A DNA stretch of 64,000 nt from CAXTSE01 sp035554115 (GCA_035554115.1 DATMIW010000006.1:32145-96144), one strand, 5' to 3'. Shown: positions 16,308 to 24,747, numbered from the stretch's first letter. Notes: generated from the letters alone by a model not told the origin. Made by a program: numbers and translations.

Positions 16308-16607
16308 ATGACGGACTCGGACGACAGCTGCCCACCATGGTGCGTCGCCGACCATCGAGTGGAAGACGAGCGCGGACGGCATCGGCACCGGGGTGCCACC
16401 GCAGCTGTCGCAGGAGTCGTGCGCGGTCCGCACGGTGACGCCGAATCGGCGGAATTGCTTCTGGAACTGCACCACGACGATCCTCAGCAACCGATCTGGG
16501 TGTTCGTCGGTGATGGTGAACGCGTGGGCTTCGACATGTCGTTCGAGACGGCGACGCAGCTTCACCGGCGGCTCGGATTCGTGCTCGCTGAGCCAGGGAT
16601 GTCTTAG
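16308..16607 (+). CDS. DUF6907-like protein, 99 aa
   Basis: Begins with the CPPWCVADH motif and a run of His residues (HRVEDERGRHRHRG), the metal-binding-like signature of DUF6907. It continues with an alpha/beta body (LLLELHHDDPQQPIWVFVGDGERVGFDMSF). Excellent AGGAGG ribosome-binding site eight bases before the ATG. A -10-like TATACG is about 45 bases upstream. Function unknown; common in actinobacterial accessory DNA. Confidence 0.7.
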   Translation: MTDSDDSCPPWCVADHRVEDERGRHRHRGATAAVAGVVRGPHGDAESAELLLELHHDDPQQPIWVFVGDGERVGFDMSFETATQLHRRLGFVLAEPGMS

Positions 16608-16618
16608 CCCAGGAGTGT

Positions 16619-17695
16619 CTAGCCCAGGGTCGCGCCGAAGATCAGACCGAGCACATAGGTCACAGTCGCGGCCCCGAGTCCAATCGCCAGCTGACGCAGG
16701 GCCCGCTTGAGAGGTGACGCACCCGACAGCACGCCAACAAGGGCGCCCGTTCCCAGCAAGGCCAGGCCGACAGCCACCGTGGAAATGACCACGACCGGTG
16801 TGCCGGTCGCGCCAAAGAGAGAGGGAAGCACGGGGATGACCGCACCCGCCGCGAAGAAACAGAAGCTCGAGAATGCCGCACTCCAGGCGGATCCGACGGC
16901 TTCTGCATGCTCGATACCGACCGCAGCCGTGTCGTCAGCATCAAAGCGCAGGCTCGCGAGAACTTGGCGGGCCCGCTCGTCAGCTTCGTCGGGGGCGATC
17001 CCCCGTGCCCGGTAGACGAGTGCAAGCTCATTGGCGTCCACATCGAGGTGACCGAGAGCGGACTGCGAAGCCGGATCCGGTTTCGACGCCTCGAGCAACT
17101 CACGCTGCGAGCGCACCGAGACGTACTCCCCCGCGCCCATCGAGAGGGCGCCCGCCAACAGGCCCGCCAGGCCGGTAAACAACACCGTCTGGGCAGGGGC
17201 ACCCGTCGCCTCAACACCAATGACGAGTGCCAGATTGCTGACCAGGCCATCGTTCGCGCCAAACACGGCCGCACGGAACGACCCTGCCGCACGGGTGCGT
17301 CCGCGCGCGGCCAAGCCGCGGACAACCTCGCCGTGGATGCGCTCATCCGCCGCCATCGCTTGAGTCGCATCGCCATCGACGTCGTAGGGAGAACGACCCT
17401 CCGCCCGCTGCGCCAAGGCCAGAACGAACAGGAAGCCAAAGCGGCGGGCGAGGAAGATGAGAACCCGCGTACGCAACGGAACGCGCGGTGGCGGACCCGC
17501 GTCATCCCCCAGCAGCGCCAACCAATGCGACTCATGCCGCACCTCGGCATCGGCAAGGCTGAGCAGAATCTCGCGCTCTTCTCCCACTTTGCGCTCCGCG
17601 AGTTCGCGGTACACGCTCGCCTCGGCTCGTTCGTCAGCCCGGTAGCGACGCCAACGCCGCAGCTGCGCGGCACGGGACGGCGGGCGACGACTCAC
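16619..17695 (-). CDS. VIT1/CCC1-type transporter with N-terminal ferritin-like domain
   Basis: 358 aa. An N-terminal rubrerythrin/ferritin-like segment (about 1-130) carries ELAERKVGEEREILLSLADAEVRHESHW and a second acidic helix ADERIHGEVV, which are the Glu/His metal ligands. It is followed by a VIT1 membrane domain: FGANDGLVSNLALVIGV, GLAGLLAGALSMGAGEYVSVRSQRE, and three C-terminal helices. Family members export or compartmentalise Fe2+/Mn2+. It converges on the DUF6907 gene, 11 bases apart. Confidence 0.9.
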   Translation of the reverse strand: MSRRPPSRAAQLRRWRRYRADERAEASVYRELAERKVGEEREILLSLADAEVRHESHWLALLGDDAGPPPRVPLRTRVLIFLARRFGFLFVLALAQRAEGRSPYDVDGDATQAMAADERIHGEVVRGLAARGRTRAAGSFRAAVFGANDGLVSNLALVIGVEATGAPAQTVLFTGLAGLLAGALSMGAGEYVSVRSQRELLEASKPDPASQSALGHLDVDANELALVYRARGIAPDEADERARQVLASLRFDADDTAAVGIEHAEAVGSAWSAAFSSFCFFAAGAVIPVLPSLFGATGTPVVVISTVAVGLALLGTGALVGVLSGASPLKRALRQLAIGLGAATVTYVLGLIFGATLG

Positions 17696-17759
17696 CCCAT
17701 CAGCCTAGGCGCGTGGCTGGCAGACTGGGGGTGAGGCGACCCCGCGCCCGCGAGCCGAA

Positions 17760-18746
17760 ATGAGCCCCGCCCGGATGACTGACCTCCGCGACGACACCCG
17801 CCGACTGTTCGAGGCGGTCATGGGGCGAGAGCCCGACGCACTGTGGTCGGCTCCCGGTCGCGTGACCCTGCTCGGCGACCTGCCCGAGGGGGTGGGAGCC
17901 CTGTCCCTGCCGATCGATCGTCGCGTCGTCGTTGCCCTTGCTCTGCGCGACGACCACCTCATCCGGGTCGCCTCGACCTTCGGCGAGCACCTCGCGGGGC
18001 TTTCTCTCTCCGAGCTCAACGCCGCGCATGCGGGCGGACATCTGGAGGGCTGGCCCGCCCTCCCCTTCGGCGTCGCGTGGTCTTTCGGACAGGCGGGTGC
18101 CGACCTGGCTGCGGTACCGGGGGTGGATCTGGTCATTGATTCCAACATCCCGATCGAGGCGGGGATGGGATCGTCGTCAGCGGTTCTCACAGCTGTTGCC
18201 CATGCTCTGCACGACGCCTGGCACCTCAATTTCTCGCCCGAACAGATCGACGAACTCGTTCGGCAGCTCGACGACGGCCAGCCACCCGTGAACGACGAGC
18301 TCTCGGCTGCGTTCGCGGCTGCGCTGCACGAGGACGAGCTGAGCGTTGCGGTGATCGACACCGGTCGACCCGCTGAACCACAGATCTATGCCGACTTTGT
18401 GCTTGCGAGTGAGAACGACCGAGCGCAGGATGCCGCAGCGGCCCTGCAGCATGAGCTGCGCTTCGACGACCTCGCCCCCACGATCGCCAGCTCTCACCTC
18501 GCGCTCCGAGCTGCCGCAACAGGGCCGCTGCCTGAACTCGACCTGGCCGTCGACACGGCCTACGAGAGCGGAGCCCTTGTGGCGCGGATGACACATCGGG
18601 CAGACGCGGTCGTCGCTGTCATCCCGAGCGGGTTGGTCTCCCGGCTGCAGGTCGCTATCGACGGCGCATTTGCCGAGCACGGTTTCGCCTCGGCGGACGT
18701 CCACGTGGTGGCGCCGTCGACCGGCGCCACCCGCGAAAATCTCTAG
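17760..18746 (+). CDS. Degenerate galactokinase-like GHMP protein
   Basis: 328 aa GHMP-kinase-fold protein, shorter than galactokinases (about 390 aa). It has APGRVTLLGD where GalK has the GRVNLIGEHTDYNGG motif, so the sugar-binding Glu-His-Thr-Asp is gone. The ATP-binding loop is kept as IPIEAGMGSSSAV. The GGMDQ segment with the catalytic Asp appears deleted after QPPVNDELSAAF, and the C-terminal GGGFGG loop is replaced by MTHRADAVVAVIPSG. It probably does not phosphorylate galactose. Start may be the ATG at 17760 or 17775. Stop codon bases are shared with folD on the other strand. Confidence 0.7.
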   Translation: MSPARMTDLRDDTRRLFEAVMGREPDALWSAPGRVTLLGDLPEGVGALSLPIDRRVVVALALRDDHLIRVASTFGEHLAGLSLSELNAAHAGGHLEGWPALPFGVAWSFGQAGADLAAVPGVDLVIDSNIPIEAGMGSSSAVLTAVAHALHDAWHLNFSPEQIDELVRQLDDGQPPVNDELSAAFAAALHEDELSVAVIDTGRPAEPQIYADFVLASENDRAQDAAAALQHELRFDDLAPTIASSHLALRAAATGPLPELDLAVDTAYESGALVARMTHRADAVVAVIPSGLVSRLQVAIDGAFAEHGFASADVHVVAPSTGATRENL

Positions 18747-19630
18747 GACTGCGCGGCAAGCCGCTCTGCTGCGTCGACAACGTTCGACACGAGCAGCGCG
18801 CGGGTCATCGGTCCGACACCGCCGGGGTTCGGCGAAAGCCATCCCGCGACCTCGGCAACAGCCGGGTCGACGTCGCCGTGCAGAAGCGCCTTGCCCGACT
18901 CGGTGGTGCCCACGCGGGTAACGCCCACGTCGAGGACGGCGGCGCCCGGCTTGATCCAGTCGGCCTTCACGAAGTGGGGAACACCCAGCGCCGCAACGAC
19001 GATGTCGGCGCGACGCACCTCGGCCGCGATGTCGACGGTGCGGGAGTGGGTGAGGGTGACCGTCGCATCCACGCCCTTGCGGGTGAAGACCAGGCCGAGC
19101 GGACGACCGACGGTGATGCCGCGACCGATGATCGTCACATGCTTGCCGGCGATCGGCACGTCATTGCGACGCAGCAGCTCGACGATTCCGGCGGGGGTAC
19201 AGGGAAGCGGCGAGTCCAGATCGCCCGAGACACCCATGACGAGACGACCGAGGTTGGTCGGGTGCAGGCCGTCCGCATCCTTCGCCGGGTCGATCAGCTC
19301 GAGCATCGCGTTCTCGTCGATCCCCTTCGGCAGGGGCAGCTGCACGATGTAGCCGGTGACGCGCGGGTCGGAGTTGAGGCCGGCAATGGCCGAACGCACC
19401 TCGGCTTCGGAGGCGGTTTCCGGCAGATCCACGCGGATCGACTCAATGCCCACCTCAGCCGAGTCACGGTGCTTGCCACTGATGTAGCTGAGGGATCCGG
19501 GGTCGGCCCCCACAAGCAGAGTGCCGAGGCCGGGAACAATGCCCCGCTCGCGCAGAGCGGTGATGCGCTCCTTCAGCTCGGCTTTGATCGCGGACGCGGT
19601 GGCAACACCGTCAAGAGGAATGGCGGTCAT
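18743..19630 (-). CDS. folD: Bifunctional methylenetetrahydrofolate dehydrogenase / cyclohydrolase
   Basis: Converts 5,10-methylene-THF to 10-formyl-THF with NADP+. 295 aa. Active-site text SYISGKHRDSAEVGIES contains the Tyr and Lys; VTGYIVQLPLPKGID and the second signature PLPCTPAGIVELL, IIGRGITVGRPLGLV, plus KPGAAVLDVGVTRV. ATG at 19630 is preferred over an upstream in-frame TTG. It lies 52 bases after glyA in the same direction and presumably shares the ZTP-riboswitch transcript. Confidence 0.95.
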   Translation of the reverse strand: MTAIPLDGVATASAIKAELKERITALRERGIVPGLGTLLVGADPGSLSYISGKHRDSAEVGIESIRVDLPETASEAEVRSAIAGLNSDPRVTGYIVQLPLPKGIDENAMLELIDPAKDADGLHPTNLGRLVMGVSGDLDSPLPCTPAGIVELLRRNDVPIAGKHVTIIGRGITVGRPLGLVFTRKGVDATVTLTHSRTVDIAAEVRRADIVVAALGVPHFVKADWIKPGAAVLDVGVTRVGTTESGKALLHGDVDPAVAEVAGWLSPNPGGVGPMTRALLVSNVVDAAERLAAQS

Positions 19631-19682
19631 TCGGGAATCACTTTCTATCGTCAAAGGCGCAGTGCCGGTAGAGCTTGATTGT

Positions 19683-20969
19683 CTACGCCCAGCTTGCAGG
19701 AGAGGTCAGCCCGCCATACAGCGGGAAAGCGGTGGCAAGGGCCGTAACCCGCGCGCGCAGGGCGGCGAGGTCGGGCTCGGGCATGAGGGCCGTGGCAATG
19801 ATATCGGCGACCTCGGTGAATTCGGCGTCGCCGAATCCACGGGTGGCGAGCGCGGGTGTTCCGATGCGCACGCCGGAGGTGACCATTGCGGGGCGCGGGT
19901 CGAAGGGAACCGAGTTGCGGTTCACCGTGATCCCGACTTCGTGCAGCAGATCTTCGGCCTGACGACCGTCGATCGGCGATTTGCGCAGGTCGAGGAGCAC
20001 GAGGTGCACATCGGTGCCCCCGGTCAAGGTGTCGAGACCGGCGGCCTTCGCGTCCGGAGCCGTGAGACGCCCGGCGAGGATCGCGGCGCCGCGCTGGGTG
20101 CGAGCCATGCGATCCGCGAATTCCGGCTCGGCCGCGAGCTTGAACGCAGTCGCCTTCGCCGCGATCACGTGCATGAGCGGGCCGCCCTGCTGACCCGGGA
20201 AGACATTGGAGTTGATCTTCTTGGCCAGAGCAGCATCGTTGGTCAGGATGAAGCCCGAGCGCGGTCCGCCGATCGTCTTGTGCACGGTCGACGAGACGAC
20301 ATGGGCGTGCGGCATCGGGTTCGGGTGCAGCCCGGCAGCGACGAGTCCCGCGAAGTGGGCCATGTCGACCCAGAGCAGCGCGCCGACCTCATCCGCGATC
20401 TCGCGGAAGCGGGCAAAGTCGAGCACGCGAGGGTACGCCGACCAGCCCGCGATGATGACCTGAGGCTTCACCTCGAGTGCCTGCTCGCGCAGCGCATCCA
20501 TGTCGATGAGGAAGGTCTCGGGATCGACGCCGTAAGTATGCGCGTCGTAGAGCTTGCCGGAGAAGTTGAGCTTCATGCCGTGGGTCAGATGCCCACCGTG
20601 CGCAAGCTCCAGGCCCAGGAGGCGGTCGCCGGGCTCGGCGATCGCCGACAGCACGGCGGCGTTGGCAGACGCTCCGGAGTGCGGCTGTACATTGGCGTAG
20701 GCTGCGCCAAACAGACTCTTGGCGCGCTCGATTGCGAGGGTCTCTACGACATCCGCATATTCGCAGCCACCGTAATAGCGCTTGCCGGGGTAGCCCTCGG
20801 CGTACTTGTTGGTGAAAACCGAGCCCTGGGCTTCGAGCACGGCGCGGGGAACGAAGTTCTCGCTCGCGATCATTTCGAGGGTGTTCTGCTGGCGTTCCAG
20901 TTCGTGAGCCAGAGCTTCGGCGACCTCGGGGTCGACCTCGGAGAGCGGGGCGGTGAAGGAGTCGGACAT
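19683..20969 (-). CDS. glyA: Serine hydroxymethyltransferase
   Basis: Interconverts serine and glycine, charging THF with a methylene group that FolD then oxidises. 428 aa, the standard length. Motifs: LEMIASENFVP, NKYAEGYPGKRYYGG, HSGASAN, and the PLP-lysine site VVSSTVHKTIGGPRSG. The ATG at 20969 has GGAAAGG upstream; longer in-frame extensions run into the riboswitch. First gene of glyA-folD, preceded by a ZTP riboswitch. Confidence 0.97.
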   Translation of the reverse strand: MSDSFTAPLSEVDPEVAEALAHELERQQNTLEMIASENFVPRAVLEAQGSVFTNKYAEGYPGKRYYGGCEYADVVETLAIERAKSLFGAAYANVQPHSGASANAAVLSAIAEPGDRLLGLELAHGGHLTHGMKLNFSGKLYDAHTYGVDPETFLIDMDALREQALEVKPQVIIAGWSAYPRVLDFARFREIADEVGALLWVDMAHFAGLVAAGLHPNPMPHAHVVSSTVHKTIGGPRSGFILTNDAALAKKINSNVFPGQQGGPLMHVIAAKATAFKLAAEPEFADRMARTQRGAAILAGRLTAPDAKAAGLDTLTGGTDVHLVLLDLRKSPIDGRQAEDLLHEVGITVNRNSVPFDPRPAMVTSGVRIGTPALATRGFGDAEFTEVADIIATALMPEPDLAALRARVTALATAFPLYGGLTSPASWA

Positions 20970-21013
20970 GGGGGCCTTTCCGGTTTCGGCGGACTTCGCA
21001 GGGGGGTGACGAT

Positions 21014-21086
21014 GCGGCCCAGGCATTCGGCCCTTGTCCTGTGTCAGTCGCTTCCCGATGGTGACCCATCTGAATGCCAGTCGCGA
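21014..21086 (-). promoter_or_regulatory. ZTP (pfl-type) riboswitch upstream of glyA
   Basis: On the minus strand, in order: GACTGGCATTC; a small hairpin GATGG-GTCA-CCATC; CGGGAAGCG; a linker; then GGCCGAATGCCTGGGC. GGCATTC pairs perfectly with GAATGCC, and the GCCG and CTGGGC elements match the conserved 3' half of the pfl aptamer. The gene it precedes (one-carbon, purine-linked) is a classic target. ZTP/ZMP binding should raise glyA-folD expression when 10-formyl-THF is low. Confidence 0.88.
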
Positions 21087-21093
21087 CGTCACC

Positions 21094-21123
21094 AGTCTAC
21101 CGCGCGCGCGGGCATGCTTTCAC
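21094..21123 (-). promoter_or_regulatory. Candidate promoter for glyA-folD
   Basis: TAGACT (-10, plus-strand 21094-21099) and GTGAAA (weak -35, 21118-21123) are 18 bases apart. The predicted transcript begins only a few bases before the riboswitch aptamer. Confidence 0.45.
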
Positions 21124-21223
21124 GGGGCAAACGCTCAGGAGTCTCGGAGCTAATCAAAGGCACGGATGACATGCTGGGGGCCGCACCGTTCCGCATTCGT
21201 CCGCACCACGAGGAGACCCTTCT

Positions 21224-21688
21224 ATGCCCGCACCGTCCCCCCGCGCTCTCGCCCTTGGTTTCGCCGGACTCGGCCTCATCGGAGCGCTCGCGGGGTGCGC
21301 TGCGTCAAGCACGCCCGCCGACTCCGCGTCCACCGGGTCGACGCCAACGAACGCCGGGAGCGGCACGACGGCGGATGCATCGACGAGCGGCAGCTACACA
21401 GACGGCACATACGACGCAGACGGCAGCTACACCGCGCCCAGCGGAACGGAGTCGGTGCATGTCGAGCTCACCCTGAAGGACGGGGTTGTCACAGCACTGA
21501 CCGTCGAGGGTGGTGCCACCTCGGGAACCCAAAAGGGCTTCCAAGACAAATTCGAAAGCGGCATCAACGCCGAAGTCGTTGGCAAGAACATCGATGACCT
21601 CAATGTGTCACGTGTGGCCGGATCATCGCTGACCAGCACCGGGTTCAACTCCGCAATCGACGCCATCAAGACCGAGGCATCCGCCTAG
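21224..21688 (+). CDS. FMN-binding-domain lipoprotein
   Basis: 154 aa. Signal peptide with lipobox LAGC (Cys about residue 25), then a Ser/Thr/Ala-rich linker (about 28-55), then an FMN_bind domain: GTYDADGSYTAPSGTESVHVEL, LKDGVVTALTVEGG, and the C-terminal SRVAGSSLTSTGFNSAIDAI, which aligns with the S/T-G-A-T site where ApbE attaches FMN through a phosphoester bond. Predicted to be a membrane-anchored extracytoplasmic flavoprotein. The next two genes encode ApbE and an RnfD-reductase fusion, so it should be the flavinylated carrier of that system. Confidence 0.85.
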   Translation: MPAPSPRALALGFAGLGLIGALAGCAASSTPADSASTGSTPTNAGSGTTADASTSGSYTDGTYDADGSYTAPSGTESVHVELTLKDGVVTALTVEGGATSGTQKGFQDKFESGINAEVVGKNIDDLNVSRVAGSSLTSTGFNSAIDAIKTEASA

Positions 21689-21708
21689 AGCGCATCGGAT
21701 TCAGTGAC

Positions 21709-22584
21709 GTGCACGATCCACTTCCCGCGGCCTGGCGATTCGAGGCGATCGGCACGAGCTGGCGGATCGACACTCCCGCCGAGCTGACCGAGGTGCAGCG
21801 AGCTACTGTGACCGCACGCATCGACGAATTCGACCGGGCGTGGTCGCGATTTCGCGATGACTCGCTCGTTTCTCGCATCGCCCGCGAACCCGGTCATCAC
21901 CGCCTGCCCGCCGACGCTCCGCCCCTGCTGGACTGGTACCGCGAACTCTACGAGGGGACGGCTGGGCAGCTATCGCCGCTTGTCGGTCGAGCCCTCGAAA
22001 CTCTGGGATATGACGCGAGCTACCGCCTGACGCCTCTGGCCGTGCGGGAGCGGGTGCCCACCTGGCAGGACGCCCTCGCGCGGGACGGCACGCACCTCGA
22101 CACCGTCGGGCCGGTCATGCTCGACGTGGGCGCGGCCGGCAAGGGCTATCTCGTGGATCTGGTCGGCGAGGTGCTCAATGACCTCGGAGTGACGACATCG
22201 ATCGTGGATGCCGGCGGCGACCTCCGTGCGCGCGGCGACGCCACACTGCGGGTCGCCCTCGAGCATCCACGGGATGCGACGAAGGCGATCGGAGTGGTCG
22301 AGCTTCACCAGGGGGCGCTCTGCGCGAGCGCGTCGAACCGGCGAGCCTGGGGCGACGGGCTCCACCATGTTCTCGACGCGCTGACCGGTGAGCCGACCTC
22401 AGCCGTGATCGCCACCTGGGTTCTGCACGCCGATGCCTTGCACGCCGACGGTCTCGCCACCGCCCTGTTCTTCGGGCACAGCGGGTCACAACTCGCAGGG
22501 CGACACGCAGCGCCGTACCTCAGGATGTACGCCAACGGTCGGGTGGAGAGCTCCCCCGACTTCCCCGGAGAGGTGTTCCGATGA
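21709..22584 (+). CDS. apbE: FAD:protein FMN transferase
   Basis: Attaches FMN from FAD to Ser/Thr of target flavoproteins. 291 aa with a GTG start. Family text: FEAIGTSWRI, EFDRAWSRFRDDSLVSRI, PLVGRALETLGYD, MLDVGAAGKGYLVDLVGEVL, SIVDAGGDLRARG and HHVLDALTGEP. No signal peptide is evident, unusual for an enzyme whose target is a lipoprotein; export or cytosolic modification before secretion is unclear. Overlaps the next gene by four bases (ATGA). Confidence 0.92.
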   Translation: MHDPLPAAWRFEAIGTSWRIDTPAELTEVQRATVTARIDEFDRAWSRFRDDSLVSRIAREPGHHRLPADAPPLLDWYRELYEGTAGQLSPLVGRALETLGYDASYRLTPLAVRERVPTWQDALARDGTHLDTVGPVMLDVGAAGKGYLVDLVGEVLNDLGVTTSIVDAGGDLRARGDATLRVALEHPRDATKAIGVVELHQGALCASASNRRAWGDGLHHVLDALTGEPTSAVIATWVLHADALHADGLATALFFGHSGSQLAGRHAAPYLRMYANGRVESSPDFPGEVFR

Positions 22585-24104
22585 TCGCTCGCCTGGATCG
22601 GCTGCTAGGCCGCGTCACGATGTACGCCCTAGTGCTCGGCGCCCTGGGTGTGATCGCCGTCACTGCCGAGGTGCTCGTGCTCGGCGGGCAGCTCAGTTAT
22701 GCCCCGCTGGCGATTCCGCTGAGCGCAGCGGTGCTGCTCGCGGCATCCGCCCTGACGCATCTGATCGTCGGGCTGATCACCCGCACCCGGCCGCAACTGA
22801 GCTCGAGCCTGATCACCGCGCTTCTGCTGCTCTTCATCTTCGATCCCACTGTCGACCCGGCGGCGCTCGGGGTGTTGGCTATCGCCTCTGCGGTCGCGGT
22901 GCTGTCGAAGTATCTGCTCGCTGTGCGCGGCAGACATGTGTTCAACCCGGCCGCTGTGAGTGCCTTCCTCGTGGGGCTGGTGTTCTCCACGCTGCCGGTG
23001 AACACATTCGTCTCGTGGTGGGTCGGGACGCCGCCGATGTTCATCGTGTCGGCTCTCGCGTTTGTCGTGGTGCTCTTTCGCACGCGACGCCTGCTTGTCG
23101 GGGTGGTCGGAGTCGCGGCGTATGCAGTGGTGTCGGTGGCCGTTTCGGCGGCCAATGGAGGCGCCGTGCTCGATGGTGTTTCGACAGCGTCCCTGTCCTC
23201 GCCGATCGTGTTCTTTGCCGCGTTCATGCTGAGCGAGCCGCTCACCCTGCCTCCGCGGCGCTGGCAACAGCTGGCCGAGGCGCTACTGGTCGGGGCACTC
23301 GCGGGGGTGCCGTTCAGTTTTGGGCTCGTATCGTCGAGTCCGCAATTGGCGCTGCTCGTGGGCAATGTGCTGGCGTTCTTTGCGGGACAGCGGCGCGGCA
23401 TCCGGATGGTCGTTACGGGGCGTCGGCAGCTGACTCCGAGCAGCTGGGAGATCGAGTTCGCCCCGCGGGTGCCGGTGCGTTTCACGCCGGGTCAATATGT
23501 TGAGCTCGCACTGCCGCACGCGCGATCTGACGCTCGCGGAGGCCGCCGCGTGTTCAGCATCGCGTCTGCTCCGGGCGATGGATCACGCCTGACTGTCGCG
23601 ACGCGCGTCACCACCCCGCCCAGCACCTTCAAGCGCAGACTTCTTGATTTGCAGCCCGGCGATCGGGTGGCGGCGACCTCCGTCGGTGGAGACTTCGTGC
23701 TGCCGGCTAACTCGGCGCATCCGCTGCTGCTGGTGGCGGGCGGCATTGGCATTACCCCGTTCATCAGCCAGCTCGTGCATCTGCGCGAGAGCGGCGACAC
23801 GCGAGATGTCGTGTTGCTGTATGCGGTGTCGACGGCCGACGACGTTGCGTATGCGGCCGAACTCGACGCTGCGGACTGCCGCGTGATCGTGGTCTCGCGC
23901 GAAGAGCCCGGCGCGGTGCCCGACGGGTGGGAGTGGGTGACAGTCGAGCGGCTCACGGGCGACACCGTGCTGACCGCGGTTCCCGACGCGACGACGCGCA
24001 CGACCTATCTCTCCGGACCGCCGCGAATGGTGGGTGACCTGCGACGCGCGCTGCGAACGGCGGGTGCGCGGAGGATCCGCACCGACGTGTTCCTGGGGTC
24101 GTAG
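22581..24104 (+). CDS. RnfD/NqrB-like membrane domain fused to ferredoxin-NAD(P)+ reductase domain
   Basis: 507 aa. The N-terminal half (about 1-275) is hydrophobic with eight or so helices and the RnfD/NqrB-like text SKYLLAVRGRHVFNPAAVSAFL and FFAAFMLSEPLTLPPRR. The C-terminal half (about 276-507) is a flavin reductase: FTPGQYVEL, RRVFSIASAP (FAD), LLLVAGGIGITPFISQLVHL (NAD(P)H) and a YLSGPPRMV tail. It likely takes electrons from cytosolic NAD(P)H, passes them across the membrane and on to the FMN lipoprotein. ATGA overlap with apbE shows tight coupling. Confidence 0.88.
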   Translation: MIARLDRLLGRVTMYALVLGALGVIAVTAEVLVLGGQLSYAPLAIPLSAAVLLAASALTHLIVGLITRTRPQLSSSLITALLLLFIFDPTVDPAALGVLAIASAVAVLSKYLLAVRGRHVFNPAAVSAFLVGLVFSTLPVNTFVSWWVGTPPMFIVSALAFVVVLFRTRRLLVGVVGVAAYAVVSVAVSAANGGAVLDGVSTASLSSPIVFFAAFMLSEPLTLPPRRWQQLAEALLVGALAGVPFSFGLVSSSPQLALLVGNVLAFFAGQRRGIRMVVTGRRQLTPSSWEIEFAPRVPVRFTPGQYVELALPHARSDARGGRRVFSIASAPGDGSRLTVATRVTTPPSTFKRRLLDLQPGDRVAATSVGGDFVLPANSAHPLLLVAGGIGITPFISQLVHLRESGDTRDVVLLYAVSTADDVAYAAELDAADCRVIVVSREEPGAVPDGWEWVTVERLTGDTVLTAVPDATTRTTYLSGPPRMVGDLRRALRTAGARRIRTDVFLGS

Positions 24105-24120
24105 CCGAGCGCCTGGGCTT

Positions 24121-24144
24121 GGTCTCGACAGCCTCGACCGACGG
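24121..24144. repeat. Dispersed repeat copy, intergenic
   Basis: GGTCTCGACAGCCTCGACC followed by GACGG. Same family as the copies at 580, 1899, 53148 and 53251. Located between the RnfD-like gene and the YdeI-like gene. Confidence 0.6.
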
Positions 24145-24174
24145 GGCGTCGGAGGGTGGCGGTAGCGTGGCCGC

Positions 24175-24747
24175 ATGGTTGCGTTCGCCGACAAACCTCT
24201 GCTGCATTTCGCCTCGCCCGGCGAGTGGGAGGCGTTTCTCGAGAACGACCCGCCCGACGGCGGTGTGCGCCTGCAACTGCTTAGGAAGGGCGACGATCGT
24301 CCCGGAATCACCCCTGCCGAGGCCCTCGATATCGCCCTCTGCCACGGCTGGATCGACGGCCAGGCCGGTGCGTCAGTAGACGGATACCGCGTTCAGTCCT
24401 ACAGTCCGCGGCGGGCACGCAGTCCGTGGTCGCAGATTAACCAGGGGCACGTCGAACGGCTTATTGCGGCCGGGCGGATGCGTCCCACGGGCCAGGCTGA
24501 GATCGACCGCGCGAAAGCCGACGGGCGGTGGGATGCCGCCTACCGCCAGAAGGATGCCCCGGTTCCCGATGACCTGCGCGCCGCGCTCGACGCGAACCCT
24601 GCAGCAGCCGCGTTCTTCGAGACGCTGGGCAGCCAGAATCGTTTTGCGATCCTGTTCCGCATCGGCAATGTGAAGCGCGCCGAGACACGGGCGCGCAAGA
24701 TCGCCGAGTTCGTCGCCATGTGCGAGCGTGGCGAAACTCTTCACTGA
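24175..24747 (+). CDS. YdeI/OmpD-associated family protein
   Basis: 190 aa. Recognised from LLHFASPGEWEAFLE, GITPAEALDIALCHGWIDGQ, YSPRRARSPWSQINQGHVERLIAAGRM and the C-terminal KRAETRARKIAEFVAM. Family members are linked to stress or bacteriocin protection, but the biochemical role is not established. Followed after 64 bases by an MFS transporter in the same direction. Confidence 0.85.
   Translation: MVAFADKPLLHFASPGEWEAFLENDPPDGGVRLQLLRKGDDRPGITPAEALDIALCHGWIDGQAGASVDGYRVQSYSPRRARSPWSQINQGHVERLIAAGRMRPTGQAEIDRAKADGRWDAAYRQKDAPVPDDLRAALDANPAAAAFFETLGSQNRFAILFRIGNVKRAETRARKIAEFVAMCERGETLH

Noticed and set aside
11940..16620. Integrated element with att site at tRNA-Lys
   Set aside because: No integrase gene and no second copy of the tRNA 3' end was seen to the right, so a mobile element cannot be claimed.
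19521..21476. 651-codon open frame on the + strand opposite glyA
   Set aside because: Shadow of glyA and the riboswitch region; no family similarity and no ribosome-binding site.
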